This document shows positions 1 through 10,054 of a stretch of 64,000 nucleotides of DNA, in pieces. Numbering within the stretch: the first letter of the stretch is position 1; every line of letters begins with the position of its first letter. The stretch lies in contig NZ_JACXXE010000003.1 in NCBI RefSeq assembly GCF_014764715.1, forward strand, positions 310,001 through 374,000. The letters run 5' to 3'. The translations under genes and the position numbers were made by a program. The notes under the pieces are model-generated. The model ran no database searches and had not been told where the DNA came from. It saw nothing but the letters and a program-made list of their open reading frames with translations. Source of the DNA: Bacillus crepusculi (GTDB lineage Bacteria; Bacillota; Bacilli; Bacillales; Bacillaceae).

Positions 1-76
1 GCAAAGAAAACTTGCAGAAACATATATTTGAATTGTCCTCATATATTGGTTGTACGAGCTCTATTAGTAACGTGAG

Positions 77-751
77 GTGAAATGGGTGGAAACAGAGTGG
101 ATCGTATCCTTACTGATGATTATTGGCATAGACCTGATTTTAGGCGGAGATAATGCGCTCATCATTGCGATGGCCAGCAGAAGCTTATCTAATGATAAAC
201 GCAATAAGGCCATATGGATCGGCACACTTTTGGCAGTGCTGATGAGAATTACGATGACAGGTGCAGCAGTTTATTTATTGACCATCCCTTATTTGCAATT
301 TATCGGCGGGCTCTTTCTCCTTTATATAGGATACAATCTGTTAATTGAACAAAAGAAAGAATCCATTCGGATTAAAAGCAGTGGCTCCCTTTGGCGTGCG
401 GTTCAAACCATTGTGATTGCGGATCTCTTTATGTCGCTTGATAATGTGATTGCAGTTGCAGGAGCTGCAAAAGGCAACATGTTGCTCACCGCTTTTGGTT
501 TAATGATTTCAGTGCCTATTATTATTTGGGGAAGTAAGCTTATTCATACAGCCTTAACCAGATTTCCGTTTCTTTTATACGGAGGAAGTGCCCTTTTAGC
601 TTTTACTGGCGGTGAAATGATTGTCCGTGATGTGAAATTGAATGAATTCATGGTGCAGCATGCAGCCCTTGAATTTTTGCTTCCTTTTTTGACAGTCGCA
701 ACCGTCATTTTAGCCAGTCTATTTTACGAACAAACGGCTGAAAACAAATAA
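77..751 (+). CDS. yjbE: TerC-family integral membrane protein YjbE
   Basis: This is a polytopic membrane protein of about 224 residues with six to seven hydrophobic segments. Both conserved acidic TerC motifs are visible: GGDNA near residues 23-27 and SLDN near residues 120-123, each inside a membrane segment. TerC proteins are linked to metal-ion (often manganese) export or to metalation of secreted proteins; the substrate here is not shown by the sequence. It is convergent with spx and shares a bidirectional terminator, as expected for yjbE. The start is uncertain. The GTG at 77 overlaps the ribosome-binding site GAGGTGA (74-80), so the in-frame GTG at 86, five bases after that site, may be the true start. 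No yybP-ykoY riboswitch is seen in the 76 bases available upstream. Confidence 0.85.
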   Translation: MKWVETEWIVSLLMIIGIDLILGGDNALIIAMASRSLSNDKRNKAIWIGTLLAVLMRITMTGAAVYLLTIPYLQFIGGLFLLYIGYNLLIEQKKESIRIKSSGSLWRAVQTIVIADLFMSLDNVIAVAGAAKGNMLLTAFGLMISVPIIIWGSKLIHTALTRFPFLLYGGSALLAFTGGEMIVRDVKLNEFMVQHAALEFLLPFLTVATVILASLFYEQTAENK

Positions 752-785
752 AAAAAGCTGCCAAATGATCGGCAGCTTTTCGTTT
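751..785. terminator. Bidirectional terminator between yjbE and spx
   Basis: A 10-bp stem AAAAGCTGCC/GGCAGCTTTT (753-762 and 771-780) with an 8-base loop has T-runs on both strands. It ends the convergent yjbE and spx transcripts. Confidence 0.85.
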
Positions 786-790
786 TTCTA

Positions 791-1186
791 TTAGTTAGCA
801 AGTCGCTGAGCTTCTCTTAGTTGGAATGTACGAACCGTTCTTGGAAGGAAACGTCTAATTTCATCTTCGTTGTACCCAACTTGTAATCTTTTTTCATCCA
901 AAATAATTGGACGTCTTAGAAGACCAGGATGCTCATTGATCAGTTTATACAATTGTTGAAGCGGCATTGTCTCCACATTCACATTTAACTTTTGGAATAC
1001 TTTCGAACGTGTTGAGATGATTTCATCTGTACCGTCTTCTGTCATTCGAAGAATTTCTTTGATTTCATCGATTGAAAGAGGCTCAGAAAAAATATTTCTC
1101 TCTTGATATGGAATATTGTGCTCTTCTAACCACGCTCTTGCTTTTCTGCATGATGTACAGCTTGGTGATGTGTATAATGTTACCAT
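791..1186 (-). CDS. spx: Transcriptional regulator Spx (ArsC-like, binds RNA polymerase alpha)
   Basis: Spx binds the C-terminal domain of the RNA polymerase alpha subunit and reprograms transcription during disulfide stress. The protein has the family length of 131 residues. It carries the redox switch CTSC at residues 10-13, Gly52 in the alpha-contact segment, and the C-terminal tail LAN, which in B. subtilis is the ClpXP recognition end. The RRPI segment near residue 92 is also present. The gene lies downstream of yjbC on the same strand with its own promoter region in between (PerR-like box at 1263-1277), matching the known yjbC-spx arrangement. Identification is essentially certain. Confidence 0.98.
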   Translation of the reverse strand: MVTLYTSPSCTSCRKARAWLEEHNIPYQERNIFSEPLSIDEIKEILRMTEDGTDEIISTRSKVFQKLNVNVETMPLQQLYKLINEHPGLLRRPIILDEKRLQVGYNEDEIRRFLPRTVRTFQLREAQRLAN

Positions 1187-1262
1187 AAATCTTCACTCCT
1201 CAATTTGTAGAATGAATATTGATCTGTATTCTCAAATTAAAATTGTTCTAAATAAGTAATCT

Positions 1263-1297
1263 TTATAGTGATTATACTATAAAAAAGTAAGTGTGAA
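1263..1297 (-). promoter_or_regulatory. spx proximal promoter with PerR-box-like operator
   Basis: On the minus strand a TATAAT -10 (1276-1271) lies 15 bases from a TTCACA -35 (1297-1292). The plus-strand string TTATAGTGATTATAC (1263-1277) overlaps the -10 and matches the PerR consensus TTATAATnATTATAA at 12 of 14 defined positions. The B. subtilis spx P3 promoter is known to be repressed by PerR and YodB; the assignment here is by sequence match and position. Confidence 0.65.
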
Positions 1298-1379
1298 CAG
1301 ATTTTCTTGCAATTTTTGTGACAAAAACTAGACAATTTCATTCACTTTGTGGTGATGCTTGATGTCTAAACATTCTCAT

Positions 1380-1958
1380 TTAGTCGAGATGATCGAAAAT
1401 ATTTTTTTGTTTTTTATTTTCAATGACCTTCAATACATCATCAACATCCTCATACGATTCTCCATACCATTCTTCATCTTTATACGTATGGATTCGTTCA
1501 TAGGTCTTCCTCATGGCTTCCATGATTTCTTCCTCATGATTTGTAAGAGGCGACCAATAAAGAATTTCCATGCGGTTCACTTCATTGGTTGCAAGTGACC
1601 TGCGTTTATAACCGATTGATTCGGCATGCTTGAAGTGCTCTCTTTGGTAAAACTTTAGGCGTTTTGCAGTATCTGCATCATCTTCATCTACAGGCTCGAC
1701 CTCAAGCAAGATCGGTTTCTTTTTATCCTTCAGCTTATGAATGAGCTTTGAGCCGAGGCCTTCACCTCTTGCATCTTTGGAAACAAATAAATAATCAATA
1801 AAGATGAAAGAATCAAATTCAGCGTACATCATCACATGATGAGGCCCTTCTTCCTTATGATAAATTTCGCTTCTTTCCTTTAACAAAGCTTCCATATGCT
1901 CTTTTGACTTCATTTCTTCTATCGGGAAGTATTCACTGAGCTTTTCATACCAATTCAT
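1380..1958 (-). CDS. yjbC: GNAT-family N-acetyltransferase YjbC
   Basis: This is a predicted acetyl-CoA-dependent N-acetyltransferase of 192 residues, encoded upstream of spx as in B. subtilis. The GNAT acetyl-CoA loop is visible as ARGEGLGSKL around residues 63-72. A longer in-frame reading to 1991 exists, but the ATG at 1958 follows AAGGAG with good spacing. In addition, the sigma-B-type promoter at 2026-2002 would start transcription at about 1995, which makes the longer form unlikely. The substrate is unknown. In B. subtilis the gene is stress-induced together with spx, and the promoters upstream agree with that. Confidence 0.92.
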   Translation of the reverse strand: MNWYEKLSEYFPIEEMKSKEHMEALLKERSEIYHKEEGPHHVMMYAEFDSFIFIDYLFVSKDARGEGLGSKLIHKLKDKKKPILLEVEPVDEDDADTAKRLKFYQREHFKHAESIGYKRRSLATNEVNRMEILYWSPLTNHEEEIMEAMRKTYERIHTYKDEEWYGESYEDVDDVLKVIENKKQKNIFDHLD

Positions 1959-2001
1959 GGATCCGCTCCTTATGATATAGTGTAGAACCACTTCCTTAGA
2001 T

Positions 2002-2026
2002 ATTCCCGATTTCCTGCTATTTAAAC
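2002..2026 (-). promoter_or_regulatory. Sigma-B-type promoter of yjbC-spx
   Basis: On the minus strand GTTTAA (2026-2021), 13 bases, then GGGAAT (2007-2002) matches the sigma-B consensus GTTTAA-N12-14-GGGWAW. It sits about 45 bases upstream of the yjbC start codon. Confidence 0.75.
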
Positions 2027-2040
2027 GCCTGTACTAGTAA

Positions 2041-2067
2041 GACGCTACAAAGTGTTAAGTGGTTTCA
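2041..2067 (-). promoter_or_regulatory. ECF-sigma (W/X/M-type) promoter of yjbC-spx
   Basis: On the minus strand TGAAAC (2067-2062) is followed after 17 bases by CGTC (2044-2041), the hallmark of sigma-W/X/M promoters. yjbC-spx of B. subtilis is known to respond to cell-envelope sigma factors. Confidence 0.75.
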
Positions 2068-2095
2068 CTTTTTTTCAAACAATGCAAAAAAAGTT

Positions 2096-2383
2096 TTATA
2101 TCGAACGATTCATCAGCATATGGAAGCACACAAACAGAATGAGTGTCATCGCAATTTGAAACATAATGAAATAAAGATACTTTAAGTGCCGCACTTCATG
2201 CTTCTGGCTGTTTGCATGTCGATACAGTATATATTCCACCGAAAACGAAATGATACCAATGAGCACCATAAACGAAAGAAACCATTGTCCTCCATTTGGT
2301 TTCTCCAAAAAAGACGTTGAGAAAAGCATGAATACGATCAGAAGATGAAGCAATGAATAGCGAAAAGCCTTCCATTCGGACAT
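2096..2383 (-). CDS. Small hypothetical membrane protein
   Basis: I do not recognise this 95-residue protein. It has three hydrophobic segments (about residues 9-23, 30-49 and 69-92), a short basic stretch after the second (YRHANSQKHEVRHLK), and no cysteines or catalytic motif that I can name. The ATG at 2383 is seven bases from a perfect AGGAGG, so a longer in-frame reading to 2452 is rejected. It occupies the place where B. subtilis has the large transporter gene yjbB, so the opp-spx interval differs here. Confidence 0.65.
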   Translation of the reverse strand: MSEWKAFRYSLLHLLIVFMLFSTSFLEKPNGGQWFLSFMVLIGIISFSVEYILYRHANSQKHEVRHLKYLYFIMFQIAMTLILFVCFHMLMNRSI

Positions 2384-2485
2384 CTTATTTCCTCCTAGAC
2401 TTCTCCCTTTGGGAATGACCATAATTTTTATGAAATATAGAGATCTGTTCAAGTTTATTGTTGCTATTTAAGAAAAACAAAAGCC

Positions 2486-2572
2486 TTATTTATTTAATTC
2501 TTTGGTCAAAATGTTGATGGCTTTCTTAACTTCTTCAACATTTTCTCCATTTAATAAGGTGATTTTTTTCAA
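2486..2572 (-). CDS. Possible 28-residue small protein
   Basis: A TTG-initiated ORF follows a GGGGGAAG ribosome-binding site after three bases. It reads MKKITLLNGENVEEV for its first 15 residues and continues as an amphipathic, charged helix to a TAA stop. It lies just past the oppF terminator on the same strand. Composition and helix periodicity look coding, but the length and the non-ATG start make this tentative. No homologue is recognised. Confidence 0.35.
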   Translation of the reverse strand: MKKITLLNGENVEEVKKAINILTKELNK

Positions 2573-2592
2573 TTGTCTTCCCCCAAACCAAA

Positions 2593-2625
2593 TAAAAAGA
2601 AGCACTAACCTAGCAGTGCTTCTTC
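2593..2625 (-). terminator. Terminator of the opp operon
   Basis: A 9-bp stem AGAAGCACT/AGTGCTTCT (2598-2606 and 2615-2623) is followed on the minus strand by TTTTTATT. It lies directly after oppF. Confidence 0.85.
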
Positions 2626-2637
2626 TCTATTCTTATC

Positions 2638-3555
2638 TTATTGTTTAGCCTGGAGCTCTTTGAATTCTTCCTCTGTGCAGCTCACAAAGTGTCCTGGCTT
2701 CACTTCACGGAACTCGGTGTTTGTTCCTTTATGAACAGATGGATCATACTTAATTCGTTTGCGGTTACGCTCATAATCAGGATCTGGAAGCGGAATCGCA
2801 GATAGTAATGATTTTGTATATGGATGAAGCGGGTTTTCGTATAATTCATTTGCTGGTGCCAGCTCAACCAATTTTCCGAAATACATCACGCCGATACGAT
2901 CGCTGATGTATTTGACCATGGACAAGTCATGGGCAATGAATAAGTACGTTAAACCTTTTTCCTCTTGAAGATCTTTCAATAAATTGACGACCTGCGCTTG
3001 GATCGACACGTCTAGTGCAGAGATTGGCTCATCGGCAATGATGAAATCCGGCTCTACTGCTAATGCACGTGCAATTCCGATACGCTGTCTTTGCCCACCA
3101 GAAAATTCGTGCGGGTATCTGTTCGCATGCTCTTTGTTCAAGCCAACCGTTTCAAGTAATTGGTACACACGCTCTTTACGCGCCTGTTTTGTTTTTGCAA
3201 GACCATGAATGTCAATGCCCTCTGCGATGATGTCAAGCACCGTCATTCTAGGGTTCAGTGAAGCGTATGGATCTTGGAAGATCATCTGCATTTGACGGTT
3301 GAACTCAAGCATTTTTTGTCTTGATTTCTTTCCGTGAACGTTTTCCCCTCTATAAAGAACCTCACCATCTGTCGCATCATAAAGTCTAATGATGGAACGG
3401 CCGGTTGTGGACTTACCACATCCTGATTCACCCACAAGTCCAAGTGTTTCACCTTTATAAATATCAAATGAAACACCATCAACTGCTTTCACAGTTCCTC
3501 TTGCTGTATGAAAATGCTGCTTCAAATTTTTAATTTCTAACAGTTTTTCTGCCAT
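2638..3555 (-). CDS. oppF: Oligopeptide ABC transporter ATPase OppF
   Basis: This is one of two ATPases that power OppABC oligopeptide uptake, which in B. subtilis also imports the PhrA and CSF signalling peptides and affects sporulation and competence. Visible motifs are Walker [10 protein letters not shown] (residues 42-50), the signature SGGQRQR, Walker B FIIADEP and the switch histidine in IAHD. The start is the ATG at 3555, eight bases from GAGGG; this gives 305 residues, the B. subtilis length. The GTG three codons upstream overlaps the ribosome-binding site. It is the last gene of the operon, starting one base after the oppD stop codon. Confidence 0.96.
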   Translation of the reverse strand: MAEKLLEIKNLKQHFHTARGTVKAVDGVSFDIYKGETLGLVGESGCGKSTTGRSIIRLYDATDGEVLYRGENVHGKKSRQKMLEFNRQMQMIFQDPYASLNPRMTVLDIIAEGIDIHGLAKTKQARKERVYQLLETVGLNKEHANRYPHEFSGGQRQRIGIARALAVEPDFIIADEPISALDVSIQAQVVNLLKDLQEEKGLTYLFIAHDLSMVKYISDRIGVMYFGKLVELAPANELYENPLHPYTKSLLSAIPLPDPDYERNRKRIKYDPSVHKGTNTEFREVKPGHFVSCTEEEFKELQAKQ

Positions 3556-3556
3556 G

Positions 3557-4636
3557 CTATTCACCCTCTTTTACTAATACAGGTTTTTCGTAGCTACCTT
3601 CTATTTCACGCATTCTCGCCTTAACAGAAGCAGGCGGTTCAACTTTAGGTGCATTCGGATGAAGTAGCCATGATTTCACATAATGCGTATCGGATACTTT
3701 GAACATTGGCGGTTCTTGTTCAAAGTCAATTTTCATTGCATAATCACTTCGGAGTGCAAATGCATCTCCTTTCGGCGGGTTTGTCAGATCTGGCGGTGTT
3801 CCAGGGATCGCTGTCAACTTCCCTTCATCTCCGCCATCTGTATCCAAACTTGGCATTGATGCTAAAAGTCCCCATGTATACGGATGTTTCGGGTTGTAGA
3901 AAATTTCATCGACAGTCCCTGTCTCCACAATCTGTCCTGCATACATGACAGCTACACGATCAGCAACATTGGCTACAACACCTAAATCGTGGGTAATAAA
4001 GATAATCGATGTCTCCACCTTTTGCTGAATTTCTTTCATTAATTCTAAAATTTGTGCCTGAATCGTTACATCAAGTGCAGTCGTTGGCTCATCGGCAATC
4101 AATAGCTTTGGATCTGCTGCGAGTGCCATCGCGATGACGACCCTTTGTCTCATCCCACCACTAAATTCGTGCGGATATTGCTTGATTCTTTTTTCAGGCA
4201 TTGGAATCCCAACAAGCTCTAATAGTTCAATGGCTCTTTTTTCAGCCGCTTCTTTTGAAATTTGTTCGTGCTTGAATAGTACTTCTGTAATTTGCTTCCC
4301 GACCTTCATGGTTGGGTTCAGAGACGTCATCGGATCCTGGAAGATCATCGAGATGTCTTTTCCGCGAATGTGTTGCATTTGCTTTTCAGTTTTTTTGACA
4401 ATATCTTGCCCATCAAACAGGATCTGTCCGCGCTTGAAATAACCTGGCGGCATCGGAATTAATCTCATGATGGCCTGTGATGTCACACTTTTACCAGAGC
4501 CAGATTCACCTACGATAGCAAGTGTCTCGCCTTTATTTAAGTGGAAGTTCACACCACGAATGGCTTGAACTTCTCCACCATATGTTTTAAATGAGATTGC
4601 AAGGTCTTTCACCTCTAGAATACGTTCACGTTCCAT
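3557..4636 (-). CDS. oppD: Oligopeptide ABC transporter ATPase OppD
   Basis: This is the second nucleotide-binding subunit of the Opp permease, 359 residues. It carries Walker A GESGSGKS near residue 43, the signature SGGMRQR, Walker B LLIADEP and the switch ITHD, followed by the C-terminal extension typical of OppD/DppD proteins. The ATG at 4636 follows AAGGAG by eight bases; the GTG at 4645 overlaps that site and is rejected. The C-terminal part has no cysteine cluster, unlike AppD and AppF in this same window. It lies between oppC and oppF with minimal spacing. Confidence 0.96.
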   Translation of the reverse strand: MERERILEVKDLAISFKTYGGEVQAIRGVNFHLNKGETLAIVGESGSGKSVTSQAIMRLIPMPPGYFKRGQILFDGQDIVKKTEKQMQHIRGKDISMIFQDPMTSLNPTMKVGKQITEVLFKHEQISKEAAEKRAIELLELVGIPMPEKRIKQYPHEFSGGMRQRVVIAMALAADPKLLIADEPTTALDVTIQAQILELMKEIQQKVETSIIFITHDLGVVANVADRVAVMYAGQIVETGTVDEIFYNPKHPYTWGLLASMPSLDTDGGDEGKLTAIPGTPPDLTNPPKGDAFALRSDYAMKIDFEQEPPMFKVSDTHYVKSWLLHPNAPKVEPPASVKARMREIEGSYEKPVLVKEGE

Positions 4637-4648
4637 CCTAATCACTCC

Positions 4649-5566
4649 TTATTTACGCAACTTCGGATCTAAAGCGTCTCTTAGTCCGTCTCCAACCACG
4701 TTAAAACCAAACATTGTAATACAGATAAATGCGGCTGGGAACCATAATCTCCATGGATAGTATGTCATGGCCGGGATCCCGTCTGACGCCATTGTTCCCC
4801 AACTTGCCAAAGGTTGAGGTACACCAAGCCCTAGATAGCTTAAGAATGCCTCTGTGAAAATAGCAGAAGGAATCGTTAATGTCATCGTCACAAGAATTGG
4901 TCCCATTGAGTTTGGAATCAAGTGCTTAAATAAAAGTCTAGATGTTTTTGCACCTAATGTTTGTGCTGCAAGAACGTACTCTTGGCTCTTCAATTGTAAA
5001 ACCTGTCCCCGAACAATACGCGCCATGTTAATCCAGCCTACGACTGTCATAGCAAGGATAATTGTTAATAACCCTTTTGGCAGAACAACCATCATTAAAA
5101 TAACCATTAATAGTGTTGGAATTGCCCATAATACGTCTGCAATACGCATCATAACTTCATCTGTACGGCCGCCTTTGAACGCAGCAATACTTCCCCAGAT
5201 AATACCGATAATCACGTCAAGAACAGCTGCTGCAAGACCGATGAAGATCGAAATTCTAGCCCCTACCCATGTACGAACAAACATGTCTCGGCCTAGATCA
5301 TCTGTGCCAAACCAATGCTCTTTTGACGGCGGCTGATCCGCATTAAGTAAATCAGTGGTCGAGTAATCATACTTAGAAAATATAGGAACAACTATAGCTA
5401 GCATGACAATAATCAAAATGATCGTCAATCCAACCATTGCAAGTTTATTAGCACGGAAGCGAAGCATGGCATCCTTCCATAAAGATAGACTCGGTTTAGA
5501 AATTTTTTCAGATTCTGCTGCGTCAGCTGTCGCAGGCACAAATAAATCTTTTCTCATCTCTTCCAT
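4649..5566 (-). CDS. oppC: Oligopeptide ABC transporter permease OppC
   Basis: This is an inner-membrane permease subunit of 305 residues, the same as in B. subtilis. It has a long cytoplasmic N-terminus (about 40 residues), a conserved OppC N-terminal membrane segment, and five further hydrophobic segments. The coupling-helix (EAA) loop that contacts the ATPases is visible around QEYVLAAQTLGAK. The C-terminus [14 protein letters not shown] is characteristic of the family and recurs in AppC of this window. It is separated by three bases from the oppB stop. Confidence 0.96.
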   Translation of the reverse strand: MEEMRKDLFVPATADAAESEKISKPSLSLWKDAMLRFRANKLAMVGLTIILIIVMLAIVVPIFSKYDYSTTDLLNADQPPSKEHWFGTDDLGRDMFVRTWVGARISIFIGLAAAVLDVIIGIIWGSIAAFKGGRTDEVMMRIADVLWAIPTLLMVILMMVVLPKGLLTIILAMTVVGWINMARIVRGQVLQLKSQEYVLAAQTLGAKTSRLLFKHLIPNSMGPILVTMTLTIPSAIFTEAFLSYLGLGVPQPLASWGTMASDGIPAMTYYPWRLWFPAAFICITMFGFNVVGDGLRDALDPKLRK

Positions 5567-5569
5567 GTG

Positions 5570-6514
5570 TTAGACCCCTTTCTTCGCCTTCGTCAGTTTA
5601 ATTCTAGGATCGATAATACCGTAGAGGACGTCAACGACTAGAATACTGATTAATAGGATAATACTGTAGAAGACTGTGACACCCATGATGACGGTGTAAT
5701 CACGGTTTGTAATGCTTGTGACAAAGTGAGAGCCTAATCCAGGAATACCAAAAATCTTCTCCACGACAAAACTACCTGTTAACACTGAAGCAGCCATTGG
5801 TCCCATGTATGTAATGACGGGTAACAATGCGTTTCGAATCGCGTGTTTGATCGTAACAGCTGTTTTCGTTAATCCTTTCGCTCTAGCCGTTCTAATGTAG
5901 TCACTGTTTAGTACTTCAAGCATACTTGACCGCGCAAGTCTAGCGATAAATGCCATTGGCATGAAGGAAAGTGCAATAGAAGGTAGTACGGTGCTGGCCC
6001 AAGACTCCCATCCTGCAACTGGGAAAATCGCTATAATGCTTGCCTCAGATGCAAATACATATTGTAGTAGCGCCGCTAAAATGAAACTTGGAACTGAGAT
6101 TCCAAAGATCGTTAAAATGGCAATCGTATAGTCTTGCCACTTGTTATGATAGAGCGCTGCAAGGACCCCAAACAATACACCAAATGCTAATGCGAGGAGA
6201 ATTGCCTCAATTCCGAGGGTAAAGGAAACGGGGAATCCAGAACTGATTAAGTCATTTACGGTTTGTCCTTTATATTTAAATGAGGGACCAAAATCTAATT
6301 TTGCAACTGAACCTAAGTAGCTTACATATTGAACAAATAAGGGCTTGTCCAACCCGTAGTGCTCGTTTAGGTTTGCTTCAATTTCAGCAGGAAGTTTCTT
6401 CTCTCCAGAGAATGGACCACCAGGTGCTGCCTGCATGAGAAAGAAAGTTGCAGTTACAATAACAAACAGTGTGATTAAAATATATATTAATCGCTTACCG
6501 ATATATTTAAGCAA
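5570..6514 (-). CDS. oppB: Oligopeptide ABC transporter permease OppB
   Basis: This is the second permease subunit, 314 residues and about six membrane segments. It has the DppB/OppB N-terminal segment ([13 protein letters not shown]), the [10 protein letters not shown] loop and the EAA-type coupling loop [10 protein letters not shown]. Translation begins at TTG (6514), seven bases after GGAGGTG. It is preceded by a stable hairpin that separates it from oppA, and forms the channel together with OppC. Confidence 0.95.
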   Translation of the reverse strand: MLKYIGKRLIYILITLFVIVTATFFLMQAAPGGPFSGEKKLPAEIEANLNEHYGLDKPLFVQYVSYLGSVAKLDFGPSFKYKGQTVNDLISSGFPVSFTLGIEAILLALAFGVLFGVLAALYHNKWQDYTIAILTIFGISVPSFILAALLQYVFASEASIIAIFPVAGWESWASTVLPSIALSFMPMAFIARLARSSMLEVLNSDYIRTARAKGLTKTAVTIKHAIRNALLPVITYMGPMAASVLTGSFVVEKIFGIPGLGSHFVTSITNRDYTVIMGVTVFYSIILLISILVVDVLYGIIDPRIKLTKAKKGV

Positions 6515-6562
6515 CGGAATTGCACCTCCATGATTTTACAACAATTTCTCTAATCAGCAAGA

Positions 6563-6595
6563 AAGGTATATGGAGAGACATCCTCCATATACCTT
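6563..6595 (-). terminator. Hairpin between oppA and oppB (attenuating or mRNA-stabilising)
   Basis: A 12-bp perfect inverted repeat AAGGTATATGGA/TCCATATACCTT (6563-6574 and 6584-6595) has a 9-base loop. On the minus strand it is followed by only a weak T-run (TTTCTT). This suggests partial termination or 3' protection of the oppA message, which would raise the binding protein relative to the permease. Confidence 0.6.
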
Positions 6596-6629
6596 AAGAT
6601 CCTTGCCATAGATCTCTTACACTATAATC

Positions 6630-8267
6630 TTACTTTTCGAAATATGCCCATTTGTATTGTGCATCACCAAGTCCAGATACAACTACACCTTTCAGTTTTG
6701 GATCTTGTACCCAAGGCTGAGTGTAGAAGTAAATTGGTGCTACAGGCATATCGTTGATGATGATTTCTTCTGCTTTTTTCAGCATTTCTTCACGCTTTGT
6801 TTTATCTGTTTCTTTTGCAGAATCATTCAACAATTGTTTGTACTCTTTGCTTTCCCATCCAGTATCGTTGTTTCCACCGTCTTTATCTTTGTAAAGCTCA
6901 AGGAAGTTTACTGGATCGTTGAAGTCACCTAACCAGCCCATACGTCCGATTTGGTAGTCTCCGCTGTGGATTTTGTCGATGTATACGTTCCACTCAGAGT
7001 TATCAAGTTCAACTTTCACGCCTAAATCTTTTTTCCACATTTCTTGAATTGCTTGTGCAATCTTTTGGTGGCCTTCATCTGTGTTATAAGAAAGTTTCAA
7101 TGTTGGAAGATCAGAAACAGACTTATAACCTAATTCTTTCACACCTTTTTCAAGAAGTTTTTTAGCAGTGTCTACATCGTGATCTTTGAAGTAGCCAGTT
7201 TTGTTATCAGTGAAACCTTCCATTGTTGGTGGAACGATTGCCATAGCTGGAACTTGTTCACCTTGCGTAATTTTGTCAACGATCGCTTGACGGTTGATTG
7301 AGTATGCAAGGGCCTTTCGGATGTTTACATTGTTTAAAGGTTTTACTTCTGTGTTGAATTTGTAGTTATAGATACCAGCGATCGTTTGGATTTTCAGACC
7401 GCCTTCTTTTTTCAATGTTTTTAAAGACTCAGTTGGAAGGTTTCCAGTTGGCATACCAGCCCAGTCAAGCTCACCTTTTTTGAACATGCTAAGCTCTGTG
7501 TTTGTATCTTTGATCATAGACATGTTAATCTTTTTCAGTTTTACAGTATCTTTATCCCAGTATTCATTGTTCTTTTCAAGCGTGATAGAACCGCCGTGCT
7601 TCCATTTAGTAAGAGCAAATGGACCGTTAGATACGTAGTTTTCACCAGCATTTGTGTACCAGTTTTTATTTTTTTCAGCCACTTTTTTGTTGATTGGCAT
7701 ATACGTATAGAATGCAGTTAGTTCAGTAAAGAACGGTGTTGGGTTCTCTAGCTCAACTACAAGCGTTTTGTCGTCTTTAGCTTTCACACCAACATCAGAA
7801 ACTTTCGCTTCTCCTTTGTTCGCTGGTTCAGCACCTTTAATATAGTAAAGCTGGTAAGCATATTGAGATTCATTTTTAGGATCTAATGCCCATTTCCAAG
7901 CATATTCGAAATCTTCTGCTTTAACAGGGTCACCATTAGACCATTTGGCATCACGAAGTGTGAATGTATATGTTTTCCCATCAGCACTTGTTTTGATATC
8001 AGAAGCCATTGCGTTTTCTGGCTTACCTTCAGCGTTAATTCTTGTTAATCCCTCAAAAGTCTGACGGATAACACTTCCTGAAGTTGAATCATTTGCCAAT
8101 CCTGGATGTAGAGAAAAAGGCTCAGTGGAGATATTCACATTTAAAGTTGTTTTAGCCTCTCCAGAACTGCTCGTGCTGTCGCCTGATTTGTTTCCGCTGA
8201 AACCACAAGCGCTTAATACAAGTGTGAAAATAAGCATTAAAGTAACAACAGACCAACGCTTTTTCAA
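6630..8267 (-). CDS. oppA: Oligopeptide-binding lipoprotein OppA
   Basis: This is the extracytoplasmic peptide-binding protein of the Opp system, 545 residues as in B. subtilis. The N-terminus is a lipoprotein signal: basic MKKRW, a hydrophobic stretch, and lipobox LSAC with the lipidated Cys21. The family SBP_bac_5 fold is recognisable from segments such as FTLRDAKWSNGDPVKAEDF. The start is a TTG (8267) after AGGGGGAAT. It is the first gene of the operon, with its own promoter and a leader of about 160 bases, and is followed by a hairpin before oppB. Confidence 0.96.
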   Translation of the reverse strand: MKKRWSVVTLMLIFTLVLSACGFSGNKSGDSTSSSGEAKTTLNVNISTEPFSLHPGLANDSTSGSVIRQTFEGLTRINAEGKPENAMASDIKTSADGKTYTFTLRDAKWSNGDPVKAEDFEYAWKWALDPKNESQYAYQLYYIKGAEPANKGEAKVSDVGVKAKDDKTLVVELENPTPFFTELTAFYTYMPINKKVAEKNKNWYTNAGENYVSNGPFALTKWKHGGSITLEKNNEYWDKDTVKLKKINMSMIKDTNTELSMFKKGELDWAGMPTGNLPTESLKTLKKEGGLKIQTIAGIYNYKFNTEVKPLNNVNIRKALAYSINRQAIVDKITQGEQVPAMAIVPPTMEGFTDNKTGYFKDHDVDTAKKLLEKGVKELGYKSVSDLPTLKLSYNTDEGHQKIAQAIQEMWKKDLGVKVELDNSEWNVYIDKIHSGDYQIGRMGWLGDFNDPVNFLELYKDKDGGNNDTGWESKEYKQLLNDSAKETDKTKREEMLKKAEEIIINDMPVAPIYFYTQPWVQDPKLKGVVVSGLGDAQYKWAYFEK

Positions 8268-8436
8268 CTGTATTCCCCCTTATAATATGTTTTTAGTTCA
8301 AAGGTCTCGATAGAAGATGAGATTCAGATTTAAGAAATAGCGTAAAAAAGTCCCTGAATAGCTTACTTTCTATTTCTTTTGTTTTTTCTGAATTTTCATT
8401 ATGTAAAGAGCCTAGCACAAACGTGTGAACAAATTC

Positions 8437-8465
8437 ATTATAATGAATAGAATAATTTATTGCAA
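8437..8465 (-). promoter_or_regulatory. Sigma-A promoter of the opp operon
   Basis: On the minus strand TTGCAA (8465-8460), 17 bases, TATAAT (8442-8437). This would give a 5' leader of about 160 bases before oppA. The AT-rich stretch 8466-8690 further upstream shows no gene, and I see nothing firm in it beyond promoter-like AT richness. B. subtilis opp is known to be regulated by ScoC, TnrA and CodY; I could not assign their sites with confidence. Confidence 0.65.
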
Positions 8466-8710
8466 TATCAATTTCACATATTTTCAAAAAACGTAAATGG
8501 GGATAAAGAGGGATTTTTATAAACTAAAGTCTCAATCACTTCAACAAATTAAAGCGTAAATTGATTAAAACAATTTAACAAATTAAGCAGGAATAATGTT
8601 TTATACATATAATTAATCATCCTTTTTTAAAAAATTCTGACAGATAATTGTTATTTTATCTAAAATTTTAAGTGTCAAACGACATGCTAAGAAGGTCACA
8701 TAAGGGCATC

Positions 8711-8739
8711 GTGACTTTTTCATGGTCATCCTTTATAAT
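8711..8739 (+). promoter_or_regulatory. Sigma-A promoter of the trpS T-box transcript
   Basis: GTGACT (8711-8716), 17 bases, TATAAT (8734-8739), placed just upstream of the T-box stem I region. Confidence 0.65.
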
Positions 8740-8746
8740 AGATAGA

Positions 8747-10018
<1,272 letters not shown>

Positions 10019-10019
<1 letters not shown>

Positions 10020-10053
10020 AAAAGGCTTGCAGCATGTTGTGCTGCAAGCTTTT
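10019..10053. terminator. Bidirectional terminator between trpS and yjbA
   Basis: The stem GCTTGCAGCA/TGCTGCAAGC with a short loop is flanked by A-run and T-run on either side, ending the convergent trpS and yjbA. Confidence 0.88.
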
Positions 10054-10054
10054 T

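Noticed and set aside
8380..8400. Possible CodY box in the opp leader
   Set aside because: The best alignment to AATTTTCnGAAAATT has at least four mismatches, too weak to call by eye.
8293..8487. 64-codon minus-strand ORF before oppA
   Set aside because: It covers the opp promoter and 5' leader, has no ribosome-binding site and no family resemblance.
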